From the NCBI GenBank assembly GCA_016195985.1, contig JACPYP010000007.1:248001-312000 (forward strand): a stretch of 64,000 bases of DNA. Direction: 5' to 3'. Below the pieces are notes generated by a model that was given only the letters and a program-made list of their open reading frames with translations, was not told the origin of the DNA and searched no databases. Made by a program: the position numbers and the translations under genes. Below, piece after piece: positions 61,276-64,000 of the stretch. Within the stretch, counting starts at the first letter, position 1. Every line of letters starts with the position of its first letter. The stretch is from Acidobacteriota bacterium. GTDB taxonomy: Bacteria; Acidobacteriota; Holophagae; Holophagales; Holophagaceae.

Positions 61276-63638
61276 ACGAACGCACCGCACGGCTCCGCCA
61301 GGAAAGCCTCGACGCCACTCCTTCCCTCAGCTCCGAGCGGGCCGGGCTGATGACGGCTTTCTACCGCGAACACCTGGGGAAGCACGCCACGCCCATCCTC
61401 CGGGCCTTGGCCTTCAAGCACCTCTGCCAGCACAAGACCGTGTGGATCGGCGAGGGCGAGCTCATCGTGGGCGAGCGCGGGCCGCGCCCGAAGGCCGTGC
61501 CCACCTATCCCGAGCTCACCTGCCACACCGCGGAGGATCTGCGCATCCTCGACACGCGCCCCATGACCCGCTACACCGTGGCGCAGGAGATGATCCAGGC
61601 CTACGAGCAGGACATCATCCCCTACTGGCAGGGCCGGAGCTTGAGGGACCAACTCTTCGCGGCCCTGCCGGAGGAATGGCATGGGGCTTACGAGGCGGGC
61701 GCCTTCACCGAGTTCATGGAACAGCGGGCCCCGGGCCACACCGTGCTTGACGACAAGATCTACGGGAAGGGCCTGCGCGGCTTCCAGGCGGACATCGCCT
61801 GCTCGATGGCGCTGCTGGATTTCGAGAAGGATTCCGAAGCCCAGGACAAACGCGACCAGCTGGAGGCCATGGCCATCTCATGCGACGCCCTCATCCTGCT
61901 GGCGGAGCGGCACGCGGAGGAGGCCGATCGACTGGCCGCCGCGGCGGCCGACCCGGCCCGCGCCGCGGAACTGCGCCGCATCGCCGAAGTCTGCCGCCGC
62001 GTGCCGGCCCAGGCGCCGCGGGACTTCCAGGAGGCGCTGCAGTACTACTGGTTCTGCCACCAGGGCGTCATCACCGAACTGAACGGCTGGGACGCCTACA
62101 GCCCCGGCCACCTGGACCAGCACCTCTGGCCCTTCTACCAGCGCGGGCTGAAGGAAGGCAGCCTCACCCGCGAGGCGGCCCGCGAGCTGCTGGAATGCTT
62201 CTTCGTGAAGTTCAACAACCACACCTCGCCCTCCAAGGTGGGCGTCACCGCGGCTGAAAGCGGCACCTACACCGATTTCGCCAACCTCAACCTGGGCGGC
62301 CTCCTGCCCGACGGCAGCGATGGCAGCAACGAGCTGACGGACCTGCTTCTGGAGATCATTGACGAGATGCACCTGCTGCAGCCCAGCAGCAACATGCAGG
62401 TTTCGCGCAAGACGCCGGACGCCACCCTCAAGCACGCGCTGAAGGTGATCCGCAACGGCTACGGATTTCCCTCGCTCTTCAACGCCGACGCGGTCGTGGA
62501 GGAGCAGCTGCGTCAGGGCAAGTCCCTGGAGGATGCCCGCGCCGGCGGTTGCTCCGGTTGCGTAGAGGTGGGCGCCTTCGGCAAGGAGGCCTACATCCTC
62601 ACGGGCTACTTCAACCTCTCCAAGATGCTGGAGCTGGCCCTGCACGATGGTTTTGATCCCCGTCTGGGGCGGCAGCTGGGCCCGCGCAGCGGTGATCCCT
62701 CGGCGTTCCGAACCTTCGAGGACGTCATCCGAGCCTTCGAGATCCAGACCCGCCACTTCCTCGACATCAAGATCCGCGGAAACCAGATCATCGAGCGCCT
62801 CTACGCCACCCGCATGCCCGCGCCCTTCCTCTCCGTGCTGACGGACGACTGCATCAAGCGGGGCAAGGACTACAACGCCGGCGGCGCCCGCTACAACAAC
62901 ACCTTCATCCAGGCCGTGGGCATCGGGAGCCTCACGGACAGTCTGGCGGCGCTCAAACAGGTGGTCTTCGAGCGGGGCGATCTCTCCCTGTCCGAACTGG
63001 TGGTGACTCTGGACAGCGATTTCGCAGGCCACGAGCCTCTGCGCCAGCGGCTCCTGAACAAGGCGCCCAAGTACGGCAATGACGACAACGCCGCCGACGA
63101 CGTGATGGTCCGCGTCTTCCGCTTCCTCTTCCAGGCCATCGACGGCCGTCCCAATGGCAAGGGCGGGGCCTACCGCCTGGAGATGCTGCCCACCACCTGC
63201 CATGTCTATTTCGGCCAGGTCTGCCAGGCTTCCGCCGATGGCCGCCGCGCGGGGGAGCCGCTATCCGAGGGCATTTCCCCCGTGCAGGGCGCCGATCGCA
63301 ACGGCCCCACGGCCGTGTTGCGCTCCGCCGGGAAGATGGACCACGTGAAGACCGGCGGCACCCTTCTGAACATGAAGTTCACCCCAAGCCTGCTGGAAGG
63401 GGAGGGCGGCATCGACCGGCTGCACCACCTGGTGCGCAGCTACTTCAAGATGGACGGCCACCACATCCAGTTCAACGTGGTCACCGCCGCCAAGCTGCGC
63501 GAAGCCCAGGCCCACCCCGAGGCCCATCGCGGACTCATCGTGCGCGTGGCGGGCTACTCCGATTACTTCTGCGACCTGTCTCTCGCCCTGCAGGAAGAAA
63601 TCATCCGCCGCACCGAGCACGAAGCCTTCGCAGAGTGA
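61272..63638 (+). CDS. hypD: Glycyl radical enzyme, trans-4-hydroxy-L-proline dehydratase
   Basis: A 788-residue glycyl radical enzyme. The radical site is Gly761 in RVAGYSDYF and the thiyl radical site is Cys430 in GGCSGCVEVG, with Glu432. Compared with the active-site residues I recall for Clostridioides difficile hydroxyproline dehydratase (F152, H160, D278, S334, D339, F340, C434, E436, Y450, T645 and G765), this protein has the same residue at every position minus four: F148, H156, D274, S330, D335, F336, C430, E432, Y446, T641 and G761. It should convert trans-4-hydroxyproline to pyrroline-5-carboxylate. The name hypD also denotes an unrelated hydrogenase maturation gene. A pyrroline-5-carboxylate reductase gene is not in the window. 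Confidence 0.92.
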   Translation: MNERTARLRQESLDATPSLSSERAGLMTAFYREHLGKHATPILRALAFKHLCQHKTVWIGEGELIVGERGPRPKAVPTYPELTCHTAEDLRILDTRPMTRYTVAQEMIQAYEQDIIPYWQGRSLRDQLFAALPEEWHGAYEAGAFTEFMEQRAPGHTVLDDKIYGKGLRGFQADIACSMALLDFEKDSEAQDKRDQLEAMAISCDALILLAERHAEEADRLAAAAADPARAAELRRIAEVCRRVPAQAPRDFQEALQYYWFCHQGVITELNGWDAYSPGHLDQHLWPFYQRGLKEGSLTREAARELLECFFVKFNNHTSPSKVGVTAAESGTYTDFANLNLGGLLPDGSDGSNELTDLLLEIIDEMHLLQPSSNMQVSRKTPDATLKHALKVIRNGYGFPSLFNADAVVEEQLRQGKSLEDARAGGCSGCVEVGAFGKEAYILTGYFNLSKMLELALHDGFDPRLGRQLGPRSGDPSAFRTFEDVIRAFEIQTRHFLDIKIRGNQIIERLYATRMPAPFLSVLTDDCIKRGKDYNAGGARYNNTFIQAVGIGSLTDSLAALKQVVFERGDLSLSELVVTLDSDFAGHEPLRQRLLNKAPKYGNDDNAADDVMVRVFRFLFQAIDGRPNGKGGAYRLEMLPTTCHVYFGQVCQASADGRRAGEPLSEGISPVQGADRNGPTAVLRSAGKMDHVKTGGTLLNMKFTPSLLEGEGGIDRLHHLVRSYFKMDGHHIQFNVVTAAKLREAQAHPEAHRGLIVRVAGYSDYFCDLSLALQEEIIRRTEHEAFAE

Positions 63639-63677
63639 TGCCGGAAAGGGAGGAAGGCGGAGCGCGGATTCCCACGA

Positions 63678-63713
63678 ATCCCTTCATCCTGGCTGAACAT
63701 CTTCTTTTGCCAG
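63678..63713. repeat. Dispersed repeat, family A, copy 2
   Basis: The reverse complement of 12902-12938, differing by one substitution and one single-base gap. Unlike copy 1, only the inner part of the palindrome (CCTGGC/GCCAGG) is preserved. Confidence 0.75.
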
Positions 63714-63740
63714 GGATCTGTGTCTATGGATGCCATGGCT

Positions 63741-63774
63741 TTTCAAAAACAAGTTGGCCACGGGTGACGCGGAT
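63741..63774. repeat. Dispersed repeat, family B, copy 2
   Basis: A diverged reverse-complement copy of 12966-12998; the shared core reads GTTGGCCAC on this strand. It lies about 30 bases from family A copy 2. Confidence 0.5.
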
Positions 63775-63885
63775 TTGAAGAAGGCTGATCGAAAAAGGGC
63801 TTTCACCACCAAGACACCAAGAACTGCATGAACAGTGGCTCTGGCTGTTCTTGGTGGTGCTCCTTGGTTTTTTGAATTCAAATCC
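63771..63885. repeat. Nested inverted repeat of the CACCACCAAGACACCAAGAA type
   Basis: The outer arms GGATTTGAA (63771-63779) and TTCAAATCC (63877-63885) enclose an inner pair CACCAAGAAC (63815-63824) and GTTCTTGGTG (63847-63856). The CACCACCAAGACACCAAGAA sequence is of the same general style as the CACGGAGACACGGAG palindrome at 55974 but is a distinct family. Confidence 0.75.
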
Positions 63886-64000
63886 GTGTAAGGCCGCCAG
63901 AACGAGGATGCGTGCGGAGTTGTGAAACCTGGCCCAGGTGATCCGAGGCATCGAGTGGACCTCCCTCGGCCTCGGCGCGGCGGGCCAGAGCGAAACCCCC

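Larger units (their letters stand above)
63639..64000. other. 362-base gene-free end with dispersed repeats
   Basis: No convincing gene is visible. The first 250 bases are a mosaic of repeat families A, B and a nested inverted repeat, listed separately. The last 110 bases (63890-64000) return to high GC; I see nothing certain there, though they could be the end of a gene lying beyond the window. Confidence 0.6.

Noticed and set aside
61272-63638. Pyruvate formate-lyase, glycerol dehydratase or choline lyase as the identity of the glycyl radical enzyme
   Set aside because: It lacks the adjacent double cysteine of pyruvate formate-lyase, and the full set of hydroxyproline dehydratase residues matches at a constant offset, which the other families should not show.

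Overview
The window is about 64 kb of GC-rich bacterial chromosome with short intergenic gaps and many ATGA or GTGA gene overlaps. The gene content points to a Gram-negative, anaerobe-capable acidobacterium of the Holophaga/Geothrix type. Pointers are an Oar-like TonB receptor with an N-terminal carboxypeptidase-regulatory domain, a quinol-oxidising multihaem cytochrome with three membrane helices, cytochrome bd, several Ser/Thr kinases, large Ig-repeat surface proteins and a glycyl radical enzyme. This assignment is inferred from gene families, not from a marker gene. I see no prophage, insertion sequence, CRISPR array or rRNA.

Layout. 1-7.1 kb: the end of a KdsC-type phosphatase, then an ArsR-led RND efflux operon (TolC, adaptor, pump, YgaP-like membrane protein, rhodanese). 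7.1-10.3 kb: a hairpin-rich leader and an Oar-like receptor. 10.4-12.9 kb: cydAB. 13-15.4 kb: an ImcH-like cytochrome c and cmk, with a consensus FNR box upstream. 15.4-20.9 kb: tRNA-Arg, tRNA-Leu, tig, clpP, hisC and recQ, all on the minus strand. 21-31.3 kb: adenosine deaminase family, FYDLN and GAF-like genes; a STAS/RsbW/PP2C partner-switching set; htpX; a kinase fused to a beta-helix; a PilZ protein; ychF. 31.5-35.5 kb: two carrier-domain genes, an enoyl-CoA hydratase, a CDF transporter, an SPFH protein and a PepSY protein. 35.5-41 kb: an FHA-containing hybrid histidine kinase divergent from a Ser/Thr kinase with a TonB-C-like tail, then an OmpA lipoprotein and an OmpR-type regulator. 41.3-47.5 kb: a 1687-residue Ig-repeat surface protein and a second OmpA protein. 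47.6-56.9 kb: ArnA-like formyltransferase, transglutaminase/TPR protein, TPR membrane protein, cold-shock protein, a frameshifted chaA, acyl-CoA dehydrogenase, alanine aminotransferase and an SDR. 57-63.6 kb: a five-gene operon ending in a glycyl radical enzyme. 63.6-64 kb: dispersed repeats.

The most interesting system is the last operon: M24 Xaa-Pro peptidase, FCD-type GntR regulator, POT peptide transporter, radical-SAM activase and glycyl radical enzyme. All of the active-site positions I recall for Clostridioides difficile trans-4-hydroxy-L-proline dehydratase are present in the glycyl radical enzyme at a constant offset of four residues. The operon therefore reads as a complete route for importing hydroxyproline-containing (collagen-type) peptides, cleaving them and dehydrating the released hydroxyproline anaerobically. 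A palindromic candidate operator lies just upstream.

Other notable points are the kinase/beta-helix fusion, helically phased TGTAAG repeats next to an OmpR-type regulator, a possible structured RNA upstream of the TonB receptor, a one-base frameshift in chaA, and at least four kinds of dispersed intergenic repeat.
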